DNA of 64,000 nucleotides from the NCBI GenBank assembly GCA_036771835.1, contig DAIPGN010000010.1, positions 34,264 to 98,263 on the forward strand, given 5' to 3'. A program made the translations under genes and the position numbers. The notes under the pieces were generated by a model. It saw nothing but the letters and a program-made list of their open reading frames with translations, was not told the DNA's origin and searched no databases. This DNA comes from UBA4877 sp002399285 (GTDB lineage: Bacteria; Bacillota; Thermoanaerobacteria; Thermoanaerobacterales; UBA4877). Of the stretch, positions 45,949 to 54,803 are shown one piece after another (the first letter of the stretch is position 1; every line of letters starts with the position of its first letter).

Positions 45949-48510
45949 ATGGTATTGAAGAAATTAACGGATAAAGTGAATGACCGCATTGCGCAGCCCG
46001 TGTTGAGGAAATTGAATACTTCTCTCAAAGGACTGACGGAGGAAGAGGCGGAGGAAAGACTCGAAAAGTACGGGTTCAATGAAGTCGGCGGGGAAACAGC
46101 CAAATCACCCTTTTTAAAACTCTGCGAGAACTTCAAGGACCCTTTGGTCATATTGCTTGCCGTACTCGCCCTGGTCTCATATATAACCGGGGATCCGAGA
46201 GCGGCGGCGGTAATGATGGTTATGGTATTTCTGGGGGTGGTGCTGCAGTTCGTTCAAGAGGCAAAGGCCGACGAATCCGCGGGTAAATTGAAATCCATGG
46301 TGATCACCACCGCCACGGTCATACGGGACGGTGTGCAGAAGGAGATCCCTCTCAAAATGATCGTTCCCGGAGATATCATCCATCTGTCCTCCGGAGATAT
46401 GATCCCTGCGGACGTGCAGCTGATAACCTCGAAAGACCTGTTCGTAAACCAGTCGGCCCTCACCGGCGAATCGCTGCCCGTAGAAAAGAACGTTGAAGAG
46501 GGCGAATGGAAAAGCGATTTTGAAAATCCCAACCTCTGCTTCATGGGCACCAACGTGGAGAGCGGGACCGCCATAGCCGCCGTGCATACCACGGGGATGC
46601 ATACCTACTTTGGCCAGCTGACCGGCAAAACGGCGGCCGGCAGAACCGTGACCAGCTTTGACAAGGGAATTGATCAATATACCTGGCTCATGATAAAGCT
46701 CATATTCATCATGGCGCCGCTGGTGTTTCTGATAAATGGATTTACCAAGGGCAATTGGTTTGAGGCATTTTTATTCGGCATTGCCGTGGCGGTGGGACTC
46801 ACGCCGGAGATGCTGCCCATGATAGTGACCGTCAACCTGTCCCAGGGCGCATTATCCATGGCGAAGAAGAACGTGATCGTCAAAAAGCTGAACGCCATAC
46901 AGAATTTCGGCGCTATGGATATCCTCTGTACGGATAAGACCGGGACCATAACCGTGGGAAAGGTAGTTCTGGAAAAATATCTGAATATATACGGCAATGA
47001 TTCTGAAAGAGTACTGAAGTATGCATTTATAAACAGCTTTTATCAGACCGGCCTTAGGAACGTGATGGACAGCGCGATCCTCAGCCACAGAGAAGATGAG
47101 GAATATTACTCTACCATTGAGCGGAAATATTTAAAGATAGACGAGATCCCCTTCGACTTTATGAGAAAGAGGATGTCCGTAGTCGTGCAGAACAAGAGAA
47201 TGGAGCATGTGCTGATCTGCAAAGGGGCCATTGAGGAGGTGCTGAGCATATGCAACAGATACGAGACAAAGGAGGGCACCGAACCCTTCGCAGGCAAAAT
47301 GACCGATAAAATAGACGACATGGTCAGGGAACTGAGCGAAGACGGATTCAGGGTCATAGCCGTGGCCTACCGGATATTCGATGAAAATAAGGACGAATAC
47401 TCGGCGGAGGATGAAAGCGGGCTGACGCTGCTCGGCTTTTTGGCCTTTCTCGATCCCCCGAAGGATACCACTGCCGACGCCATCGCCAAATTCCACAAAT
47501 ACAATGTGGATGTAAAAGTACTTACGGGAGACAATGACGCCGTGACCAAAAAGATCTGCAGGGAAGTCAATCTGCCGATAGACAGAATACTCCTGGGGAG
47601 CGACATAGAGGCCATGAGTGATGAGGAATTGGGCGAGGCGGCGCAGCAGGCCTCCGTGTTTGCCAAGCTCTCTCCCATTGACAAGGAGAGAATAATCAAG
47701 GCTCTGCAGGGCAAAGGCCATGTGGTGGGATACATGGGAGACGGCATCAACGACGCTCCCGCGCTTAAAGCGGCGGACGTGAGCATCTCCGTCGATACGG
47801 CGGTCGACATAGCAAAGGAGTCTTCGGATATAATACTGTTGGAAAACAACCTGCTTGTACTCGAGGAAGGGGTACTGGAAGGAAGAAGGGTATTTGGAAA
47901 TATAGTGAAGTACATCAAGATGACCGCCAGTTCCAATTTTGGCAACATGTTCAGCATACTGGGCGCAAGTATATTCGTGCCCTTCCTGCCCATGCTTCCA
48001 ATCCAGGTGCTGACGAACAACCTGCTGTATGACATATCGCAGACCGTCATTCCCACCGATTCGGTGGATGAGGAATGGATAGAAAGGCCGAGGAAATGGG
48101 CGGTGGACGATATCAAGAGATACATCATGCATATCGGGCCGATCAGCTCGATATTCGACTATGTCACTTATTTCATAATGCTCTTTGTCTTCAACGCATG
48201 GAAAAACCCCGCGCTGTTTCAGACGGGGTGGTTTGTGGAATCCCTGTTTACGCAGACGCTGATCATCCATGTGATAAGGACAAACAGGATCCCGTTCATT
48301 CAGAGCAGGGCAAGCAGGCCGCTTACGATCACCTCGGCTTTGGTCGTGGTTTTCGGCGCCGTTTTGGCCAATTCGCCTCTGGGCGCGGTCTTTGGATTTG
48401 TAAAGCTCCCCGCGGCATACTGGGGATTCCTGGCGCTCATCCTGCTGGGCTACGTTGCTTTGACCCAGGCGGTCAAGACTTGGTATAACAGGAATTATGG
48501 TATAGTATAA
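45949..48510 (+). CDS. mgtA: Magnesium-transporting P-type ATPase (MgtA/MgtB type)
   Basis: An 853-residue P-type (PIIIB) ATPase. N-terminal cytoplasmic segment with LKGLTEEEAEERLEKYGFNE, actuator motif NQSALTGESLPVEK, phosphorylation motif ILCTDKTGTITVGK (Asp329), nucleotide-binding domain with FDFMRKRMSVV and CKGAIEEVLS, hinge VGYMGDGINDAPALKAADVS, and C-terminal membrane helices with NNLLYDISQTVIPTDSVDEE. These match Mg2+ importers rather than Ca2+ pumps. The riboswitch-like leader and hairpin upstream suggest Mg2+ control. It appears full length. Confidence 0.94.
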   Translation: MVLKKLTDKVNDRIAQPVLRKLNTSLKGLTEEEAEERLEKYGFNEVGGETAKSPFLKLCENFKDPLVILLAVLALVSYITGDPRAAAVMMVMVFLGVVLQFVQEAKADESAGKLKSMVITTATVIRDGVQKEIPLKMIVPGDIIHLSSGDMIPADVQLITSKDLFVNQSALTGESLPVEKNVEEGEWKSDFENPNLCFMGTNVESGTAIAAVHTTGMHTYFGQLTGKTAAGRTVTSFDKGIDQYTWLMIKLIFIMAPLVFLINGFTKGNWFEAFLFGIAVAVGLTPEMLPMIVTVNLSQGALSMAKKNVIVKKLNAIQNFGAMDILCTDKTGTITVGKVVLEKYLNIYGNDSERVLKYAFINSFYQTGLRNVMDSAILSHREDEEYYSTIERKYLKIDEIPFDFMRKRMSVVVQNKRMEHVLICKGAIEEVLSICNRYETKEGTEPFAGKMTDKIDDMVRELSEDGFRVIAVAYRIFDENKDEYSAEDESGLTLLGFLAFLDPPKDTTADAIAKFHKYNVDVKVLTGDNDAVTKKICREVNLPIDRILLGSDIEAMSDEELGEAAQQASVFAKLSPIDKERIIKALQGKGHVVGYMGDGINDAPALKAADVSISVDTAVDIAKESSDIILLENNLLVLEEGVLEGRRVFGNIVKYIKMTASSNFGNMFSILGASIFVPFLPMLPIQVLTNNLLYDISQTVIPTDSVDEEWIERPRKWAVDDIKRYIMHIGPISSIFDYVTYFIMLFVFNAWKNPALFQTGWFVESLFTQTLIIHVIRTNRIPFIQSRASRPLTITSALVVVFGAVLANSPLGAVFGFVKLPAAYWGFLALILLGYVALTQAVKTWYNRNYGIV

Positions 48511-48513
48511 CTC

Positions 48514-48563
48514 AGACCGTACCGAAATCGCAGACCATTACAGATTTCGGCACGGCCTTTTTT
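48514..48563. terminator. Terminator between convergent mgtA and M28 genes
   Basis: GACCGTACCGAAATC and GATTTCGGCACGGCC form a long stem followed by TTTTTTA on the plus strand. It may also stop the opposing M28 transcript. Confidence 0.85.
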
Positions 48564-49722
48564 AATGTGAAACCTTCTCCATTACCTTAATTATATATTT
48601 CTTGAAAAACGTTTCTTCCCTGCGCATGAGCTGTTCGTCGACATTTTCTACGGTATCGGTGTACCAGTGGTAGTTTCCCAGCCTGCCCTTCTCATCCTTG
48701 CCTAGGAAACTGATGGCCTGATATCCCGCAGCCAGAGCGGGAAGCGCGTCGGTGGGCAGCAGAAGGTTGTGCTGCCTTTGCAGACCGGCGTATTCCGCCT
48801 TCATTCCGTCCGCCGTCTGCAGGAGATCGCTGCCTGCCCTGTAATACTTTATCATTCCCTCGCCTTCGAGGTAGGTTATCTTTCCCGTGCCGAGGTTGTC
48901 CAATATTACGAAACCGGTATCCTCTCTGTCGGGGCGGTACTTCTTTATATATGCCGACATGCCCCTCTCACCGACCTCTTCGCTGCCGGTGAACAGAAAT
49001 ACGAGATCGGCTCCGACGGGGTATTCGTCCCTGTGCTGCCTGTAGTCCTCGGCAAGATAGAGGGCCAGGCCCGTCCCGCTGCCGTTGTCGTTGGCACCCG
49101 GGGTATAGCGCCCGGTCAGCCAGGCAACAAGGAAAACGGCCTGGCCTATGCACCCGGCGGCAAGTCCGATATACAGGACCGCCTTTCCCGGCACCGGAAA
49201 AAACATATACAGCAGCATCCCCGCAAGGATCATAGCGAGCCCCGCATAGTCCGCATAGTAAAACGCCTGCAGATGATCTACAAAACCGGGAGAAAACAGA
49301 AAGCTCCCCCTCTGGGTATCATAGTGCGCGGCAATCGCTATCTTGGGCTTGCCGCCGCTCTCCGGCTCGGTAAATACATTGTATGACTTCCTCTTGGGCA
49401 GAATGTTTGTCTCTATGCCGTATCCGCCCGTCTCTATGAGCACGGGTATCAAAAACAGCAAGCCTGCGACCAGCTCCAAAACGTGAAGCGCATATCCATG
49501 AGTCGCCAGCGCCGCGAATCCCAGCATGACCAACGGTATCCCCGCCTCAAGAGGCAGCACATAGAGCGTATCCGCCGGCGAGCTGAACTCCTGCATTACA
49601 GCCCTGTATCCCAGCCCCCTGAGTTCCCGGTTTATCATGCCCGCACATTCATGTTCATATTTGGTTCCCGATCCCCGGTGAGGCAGACTGCAGATCTTTT
49701 TCAAATATTCCATGCTCCCCAA
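48562..49722 (-). CDS. M28-family zinc aminopeptidase with membrane segments
   Basis: A 386-residue membrane-associated M28 peptidase. The zinc and catalytic motifs AIAAHYDTQRGS, PGANDNGSGTGLAL, LFTGSEEVGERGM and NYHWYTDTVENVD are present. Hydrophobic spans at about 60-100 (GIPLVMLGFAALATHGYALH, then LELVAGLLFLIPVLI) and 170-210 interrupt the domain, so the active site is tied to the membrane. It likely trims peptides at the cell surface. The start is a TTG with GAGGGGG upstream; an ATG three codons later is possible. Confidence 0.85.
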   Translation of the reverse strand: MGSMEYLKKICSLPHRGSGTKYEHECAGMINRELRGLGYRAVMQEFSSPADTLYVLPLEAGIPLVMLGFAALATHGYALHVLELVAGLLFLIPVLIETGGYGIETNILPKRKSYNVFTEPESGGKPKIAIAAHYDTQRGSFLFSPGFVDHLQAFYYADYAGLAMILAGMLLYMFFPVPGKAVLYIGLAAGCIGQAVFLVAWLTGRYTPGANDNGSGTGLALYLAEDYRQHRDEYPVGADLVFLFTGSEEVGERGMSAYIKKYRPDREDTGFVILDNLGTGKITYLEGEGMIKYYRAGSDLLQTADGMKAEYAGLQRQHNLLLPTDALPALAAGYQAISFLGKDEKGRLGNYHWYTDTVENVDEQLMRREETFFKKYIIKVMEKVSH

Positions 49723-49804
49723 CCCATTTACCCCCTCGTTACATTCATAATGTTTATTATTCTACATAAGAAGGCAATATCCTGCAAAAATGATACCCCG
49801 CTTG

Positions 49805-50986
49805 TCAGCAGGACACCTTCCTATCTATCTCCCTGTCGATCATATTAAAGAAGACCACGCTTAAAACAGCTATGACGCCCATTATCGCAAAGAGCGCCTT
49901 GCCGCCCAGATTGTCCATCAGAAATCCGGCTATCAGCGGTCCGAAAAAGCCTCCGGAGATCCACGTAAGCCCTCCTATCCCCATATACAATCCCCGCTTA
50001 TCCTCGGGGGCTATGTTGGCCAGGAGCGTGGTCTGCGTTGGCGCCATCAGCATCTCTCCCACAGTAAAGACGGCATAATCTAAGAGCAGCATGGGAAGCG
50101 TATCAAAAAAACCGACCCCCACGGTGCCGATCCCGGTGAACAGGGCCGCCACAGCCATGATCATGCCCGGTTTAGAGTCCTTTATCCTCTTGGTCACGGG
50201 CATCTGCAAAAAGACCACCATGGTGCCGTTGAGGGCGAACATATAGGCCGTAGGGTTGGATACGCCGGGTATCCTGCCCATGAGATACAGGGGAGAAAAA
50301 TCAGCGGCCACCGAATATGCCGTCTGCACCAGTATGCCTGCGATCACCGAGAGCAGCAGTATCCTATCTTCAAAGACATAGAAGTACCTTCTGCCGACAT
50401 TCACATAGGTCTGTACCAGGCCCTCCGGCTTCGTCTCTTTGATCCATATCATCACGGCTGCAGAAAATCCCAGATATACGGTGCCGGTGGCAATAAACAC
50501 CATATTCCGCGAAAACGTGAAGGCCCACACGCCGATGAGCGGGCCTATCGCCGCGCCCACATTGGCTCCCACTCTTAAAAGGCCGTATGCCTCCTGCCTC
50601 TCCTCCTCCGTCATCATATCGGATACCATGGCGTCGGCGGCAGGCCGATAGAGCGAATTAAAAAACTGTTGGGCAAAATTTATCAATGCGAATTGTATCG
50701 CGGTCTTGGCAAATACGAACAGGAACAGCGAAACGGCCGCCCCGATCAGCGAATACAGCATTACCGGCTTCCTGCCCAGCCTGTCCGACATCTCCCCGCC
50801 CAGCAAGCTGCCCACTAGGGCGCCCAACGGGCCGACGCTCATGATGACGCCCACCAGAGCGACCTTCCCGCCCACCTTTGAGCTCAGATATACGGCCATG
50901 AAGGGCAGTATCATGAAGTTGCCTATGCCCGTGAGCAGCTGTCCCCAAAAGCGTATCCAGAAGTTCATGTCATATTTCTTGGTCAT
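49805..50986 (-). CDS. MFS transporter, DHA1-like drug/solute efflux family
   Basis: A 393-residue 12-helix major facilitator protein. The loop 2-3 signature GGEMSDRLGRKPVMLYSLIG is present, along with the proline-rich helix 5 region RVGANVGAAIGPLIGVWAF and typical spans throughout. Its size and motif suit multidrug or small-molecule efflux. It stands alone and converges with nothing that hints at a substrate. GGGGG precedes the ATG. Confidence 0.9.
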   Translation of the reverse strand: MTKKYDMNFWIRFWGQLLTGIGNFMILPFMAVYLSSKVGGKVALVGVIMSVGPLGALVGSLLGGEMSDRLGRKPVMLYSLIGAAVSLFLFVFAKTAIQFALINFAQQFFNSLYRPAADAMVSDMMTEEERQEAYGLLRVGANVGAAIGPLIGVWAFTFSRNMVFIATGTVYLGFSAAVMIWIKETKPEGLVQTYVNVGRRYFYVFEDRILLLSVIAGILVQTAYSVAADFSPLYLMGRIPGVSNPTAYMFALNGTMVVFLQMPVTKRIKDSKPGMIMAVAALFTGIGTVGVGFFDTLPMLLLDYAVFTVGEMLMAPTQTTLLANIAPEDKRGLYMGIGGLTWISGGFFGPLIAGFLMDNLGGKALFAIMGVIAVLSVVFFNMIDREIDRKVSC

Positions 50987-51146
50987 ATTATACCCCCGTA
51001 TCTTAAATCCGATAATTTATCTTACCATACATGCCGCGATAAGTATAGATTCCACCCATCCTGCAATCGTTTGCTAATAACTATATTTGCATGGGAAAAA
51101 TCACGCCTCAGAAAATGGATCGGGCAATATATCAACAACTACAGAA

Positions 51147-51172
51147 GAAAAAGCCGGGCGTTGTGTCCGGCT
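51147..51172 (-). terminator. Terminator after the carbohydrate-binding SLH protein gene
   Basis: On the minus strand AGCCGG / CCGGCT with a 9-nt loop is followed by TTTTTCTT. Confidence 0.85.
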
Positions 51173-51202
51173 CCTTAAAATAAAGTTTATATTTATCATA
51201 CG

Positions 51203-53239
51203 TTAAAACATATAGTCAAAGCGCGTGAACACCGCGGCGGCCTGCGCCAGCATAGCGCGGGTCATGTCCCCTTCGGGGTCAAATTCATTGACTGAGACTC
51301 CCTTCATGATCTCTTTTTGATATACACTGCCAACGGCACTATAATACCAGCTGCTATCAGCAACATCCAGAAAGGGACGGCCGTTTCCGGCACTAGTACC
51401 TCCCTGATTGCTTGCGGGAGTGCCGCTTTGATTACCGCTGCTGACGGCTGTCGCCGTCGCTGTGGCTGCCTGTTTACCGTCTATATACAGGGTATAGGCC
51501 TGGCCGCTTACCACATCGCCGTCGGCGAAGACCACGCTGTCCGCGTCCTTCAGACCGGTCGCCTTATAGAGGGTATTACCTTTGCTGTCCTTGATTTCAA
51601 TAGCGCTGCCCTGGGAAATGGTAAAAGCGGATGCGCCGCCCTGACCATTCGTACCGCCCTGCCCCTGAGAAGTATTACCGCTCTGTGCCGGTTTCTCCGG
51701 TACATTGTTCTTGTCGGGAGGCGTACCCTGTTCTCCGGCTGGGGCCTGACCCTGCGTATCCTTCTTACCGTCCGGCGGCGCCTGTGGAGCATTGCCTTTC
51801 GTATCTGGAGGATTACCCCCGCCTCCTCCCATCATGCTCAGACTGCCAAAAGCTACATAGGTACCGCTGCTGAAGCCCTGCGCCATGCCGGACATGCCCA
51901 CTGCCAGCAGCGTTCCGCCCTTATAGGCTGCGGAGCCGTTATAGTCAAGCGCGCTGTTGCCGCCGTTGGGTGCGCCAAAGGCCTCGATAGTCCCTCCGCA
52001 CATATTGAAGTCCTTGTTGGAGTCCACCGCGTCGCCCTTGGCATTTATTTTCCAGCTGCCGCCATAGGAATTGATTGCAAAGGCGTAGCCGTTTTCCAGA
52101 TCACCGTTGGCCGCGTTGATACCGTCGTCGGAGGAGGTAATACTGCCGCTTCCCGAGTACAGGTTCACTACCGCTCCTTCAAAACCCTCGGAGCAGGCCG
52201 CTATGGTAATTTGGGGACCGGAACCACCCTTTACGCCCACATTAAGAACATAGTCGGAGTGCGCAGCATCGTCCCCCGCAGATATCGTGTAGGTACCGCC
52301 GCCTACGGTCACATTGCCGTTTCCATGGATGGCATCGTCGGCGCTGTCTATGGTATAGGTCCCGCCGGACAGATTTATCTCTGCGGCAGACTTTATCCCC
52401 TTTGCGCTGGCATCTTCGGCAAGCACCGCCTTGTATCCTCCGCCCGCACCGATGTCAAAGACGCCTGAGCTTATCGTAACGCCTCCGTCTCCCTGAATGC
52501 CGTCGTCCTTTGCATCTATCTTGAACCTACCTCCACTTACGGTCACCGTACCCGCGGATGCCTTGTCGTCCGCATCAGGCGATGCCTTTATGCCATCGCC
52601 TGCGGCGGTCAGATCCAGCGTGCCGCTTTGCACGGTGACCGATCCGTCGCTGGACAGCGCATCATTTGCCGCGGTAATGTCCAGCGTGGGACCGTCTACT
52701 GTAACGGCCGCTTCAGCCGCGCCCTTGATGCCGTTTTTGCAGCTGCCGTTTACGGTAAGGGTGCCCGAGCCGGTCAGTTTCAATGAACCGCCGCCCTTGA
52801 CCTTGATGCCCGCGCCCTCGAAACTTTCGCTGCTGCTCTCCTTGGCAATATCCTCCCCGTCTGTGACTGCATTGGTTCCGGTCACCTGAACTGTGACCTC
52901 GGAGGATTTGTCGATCGTGATCGGCGAGGTCTGCGAACTTGACAGCGTAAGCCCGTCTAAGATCAGCGTAACGCCTTTCAGTTCTTTTGCCACAGTCACC
53001 GTCCCGTCGGAAGAAGATCCCTTGATGGTATAGGTACCGGAACGAGTGATCTTAAGATCGGTCCCGTCTATATCGTATCCTTTGCCTGTGCCGGACGCCG
53101 CCACGCCGCCGTTGGAAAAAGTGAAGACATTGCCGCCTGCGGCAGCCGCCGCGGGCATAACGGGCATCGACGCTATGAGCGCCGCAGCCAAACACAGCAC
53201 GGCGGTATGTTTTTTCCATGTCTGTTTTATATTTGTCAT
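51203..53239 (-). CDS. Secreted carbohydrate-binding beta-helix protein (Cthe_2159 type) with one SLH motif
   Basis: A 678-residue secreted protein. The signal peptide covers residues 1-35 (TAVLCLAAALIASMPVMPAA). The body (about 40-430) has short repeats of the form G-T-V-T-V-S-G-G and D-D-G-I-x-G-D-G, typical of the calcium-dependent right-handed beta-helix family of Cthe_2159, a polysaccharide binder. A Gly/Pro/Gln-rich linker (about 440-530) follows, then a short domain and a single SLH motif (FLDVADSSWYYSAVG, GVSVNEFDPEGDMTRAMLAQ) at the C-terminus. It is the last gene of the VTC/DUF4956 cassette. A role at the cell surface or in the matrix is inferred. Confidence 0.82.
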   Translation of the reverse strand: MTNIKQTWKKHTAVLCLAAALIASMPVMPAAAAAGGNVFTFSNGGVAASGTGKGYDIDGTDLKITRSGTYTIKGSSSDGTVTVAKELKGVTLILDGLTLSSSQTSPITIDKSSEVTVQVTGTNAVTDGEDIAKESSSESFEGAGIKVKGGGSLKLTGSGTLTVNGSCKNGIKGAAEAAVTVDGPTLDITAANDALSSDGSVTVQSGTLDLTAAGDGIKASPDADDKASAGTVTVSGGRFKIDAKDDGIQGDGGVTISSGVFDIGAGGGYKAVLAEDASAKGIKSAAEINLSGGTYTIDSADDAIHGNGNVTVGGGTYTISAGDDAAHSDYVLNVGVKGGSGPQITIAACSEGFEGAVVNLYSGSGSITSSDDGINAANGDLENGYAFAINSYGGSWKINAKGDAVDSNKDFNMCGGTIEAFGAPNGGNSALDYNGSAAYKGGTLLAVGMSGMAQGFSSGTYVAFGSLSMMGGGGGNPPDTKGNAPQAPPDGKKDTQGQAPAGEQGTPPDKNNVPEKPAQSGNTSQGQGGTNGQGGASAFTISQGSAIEIKDSKGNTLYKATGLKDADSVVFADGDVVSGQAYTLYIDGKQAATATATAVSSGNQSGTPASNQGGTSAGNGRPFLDVADSSWYYSAVGSVYQKEIMKGVSVNEFDPEGDMTRAMLAQAAAVFTRFDYMF

Positions 53240-53261
53240 AATCTCATCTCGCTTTCAATGT

Positions 53262-53936
53262 TTAAAGTGCTTCTTTCGATTTGGGAACCCTGCCGCACAC
53301 AATATCCAAATTGCCGTTTCGGCAGCGGAGATCGTCGATAAATTCTTTCTCGCTCCCGGGATCTCTCAGCCTGATATGATACACCAGATTGTAAAGACTG
53401 CCCATATTTGTGGTCTTTACCTGTACCAGTTTGCTTTCCCTTGTGTACCGGCTCATCAGATCGTCGAACACCTCCGTGTAGTCCAGATCCTCCGGTATGG
53501 TGATCTTGAGCTCGCGGTCGTTCTCGCATCCGGCAGGCTGGTATCTGTTGAGCGCCAGTTCCATAAGGCACACGATGCCGCATGACATCACCGCTATGCC
53601 TATGTAGCCCATGCCGCAGGCCAGGCCTACCGTCATCGCCAGAAAGATGATCACAATATCGAGCGCAGATCCCGGCGAGGAGCGGAAACGTATCAGGCTG
53701 AACGCGCCCGCAACGGCGACGCCCGCGCCCAGATCACCGTTTACCAGCAGTATCACGATCTGCACCAGAAACGGAAGAAATATAAGAGCGCTGCTCATGC
53801 TTGCTCCCGCGCCGTTGGTCCTGCGGTATATCCATGAGATCACCATGCCCAGAGACAGCGACACTGCCGCCGAAATATACAGCGCGCTCGCGGTGATGGT
53901 ACTTCCGTATATGGATGAGAAAATTCCGTCAAGCAT
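53262..53936 (-). CDS. DUF4956 membrane protein
   Basis: A 224-residue protein with four hydrophobic spans in the first ~125 residues, including AGAFSLIRFRSSPGSALD followed by IIFLAMTVGLACGMGYIGI, the DUF4956 signature. A soluble C-terminal region (ITIPEDLDYTEVFDDLM and beyond) follows. The start overlaps the VTC gene by 8 bp. DUF4956 proteins are regularly encoded next to VTC-domain and surface carbohydrate genes; their function is unknown. Confidence 0.85.
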   Translation of the reverse strand: MLDGIFSSIYGSTITASALYISAAVSLSLGMVISWIYRRTNGAGASMSSALIFLPFLVQIVILLVNGDLGAGVAVAGAFSLIRFRSSPGSALDIVIIFLAMTVGLACGMGYIGIAVMSCGIVCLMELALNRYQPAGCENDRELKITIPEDLDYTEVFDDLMSRYTRESKLVQVKTTNMGSLYNLVYHIRLRDPGSEKEFIDDLRCRNGNLDIVCGRVPKSKEAL

Positions 53937-54654
53937 ACCGCCTCTCCTCCCCTTTGCACATTTCCTGCCGCACCCATGTCTGATATGCCAGCCCGTATTT
54001 GGAGATGCTGTGCGGGTAAGCCTTGATCTGCGCCAGAATATGCGACAGCCAAAGCGGCATCGCGCCCCTGATCTTGACTTCCATCAGACGGCGGTCCGGC
54101 GCAAAGAGCGGCGTGCCCCAAATGCCGCTGCGCGCATCCAGAGACTCGGTCCTCCATAAGATATCCTTGTCAAAGGTAATGCGGACGGAGCCGTCATCCG
54201 TACCCTTGTACGACTGCCTGTCGTAGGACAGAAACATCGTCGGCTGCAGGTCGCCATAGAACTTCAAGAACCAGTCCAGCTCGCGAAATATCTGGCTGCT
54301 GCCGCCCTGTCCCGAGCCCGACAGAAAGTCCACCGCCTGCTTGTAGGGCAGGCTTTCCCTGCGCTTGTAGACCACGCCCTTCACTTTCTTTTTGATCTCG
54401 ACAAAGGCCTCGCTGTTTTCATCGGGAACGCCGTAGCAGCGCAGCCGGAGTTTCTCCTTATATTTGGACTTTTCCAATGAGCGCCGGATCAAAAGATGAT
54501 CCGGGGTATCATAATACACGCTGACGATACGGCTGATATAAAATTTGTCCGGCACGATGCGCGTTCCCAGAAGCGCGAGCAATTCTTCATATTGCGTGCC
54601 GCCGAGCATATATTTTAATTCTTCACGGCAAAATACGTTCTGATTACGGCCCAT
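53929..54654 (-). CDS. VTC-domain (polyphosphate polymerase-like) protein
   Basis: A 241-residue protein of the VTC/CYTH-type tunnel fold. FCREELKYMLGGTQYEELLA, YYDTPDHLLIRRSLEKSKYK and FVEIKKKVKGVVYKRRESLP show the Lys/Arg/Glu pattern that binds polyphosphate in yeast Vtc4. The usual membrane and SPX parts are absent. GAGGAGG precedes the ATG. Its own promoter probably lies after the histidine kinase terminator. A polymerase activity is plausible but not shown for bacterial members. Confidence 0.85.
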   Translation of the reverse strand: MGRNQNVFCREELKYMLGGTQYEELLALLGTRIVPDKFYISRIVSVYYDTPDHLLIRRSLEKSKYKEKLRLRCYGVPDENSEAFVEIKKKVKGVVYKRRESLPYKQAVDFLSGSGQGGSSQIFRELDWFLKFYGDLQPTMFLSYDRQSYKGTDDGSVRITFDKDILWRTESLDARSGIWGTPLFAPDRRLMEVKIRGAMPLWLSHILAQIKAYPHSISKYGLAYQTWVRQEMCKGEERRYA

Positions 54655-54749
54655 AACTTTTACCTCCTCATTTAAAGATGACCTTCGCCCGCCATATATT
54701 CTCCTGGCTGAGTACGTAACCAGTATAACCGTGTTTTCTTAATTAAGAC

Positions 54750-54802
54750 TTAAAAAAATAAGAGAATGCGGAAAAGTTTTAGAACCCCTCCGCATTCCCT
54801 CT
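54750..54802 (-). terminator. Terminator after the two-component kinase gene
   Basis: On the minus strand AGAGGGAATGCGGA / TCCGCATTCTCT is followed by TATTTTTTT. It separates the two-component operon from the VTC cassette. Confidence 0.85.
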
Positions 54803-54803
54803 G

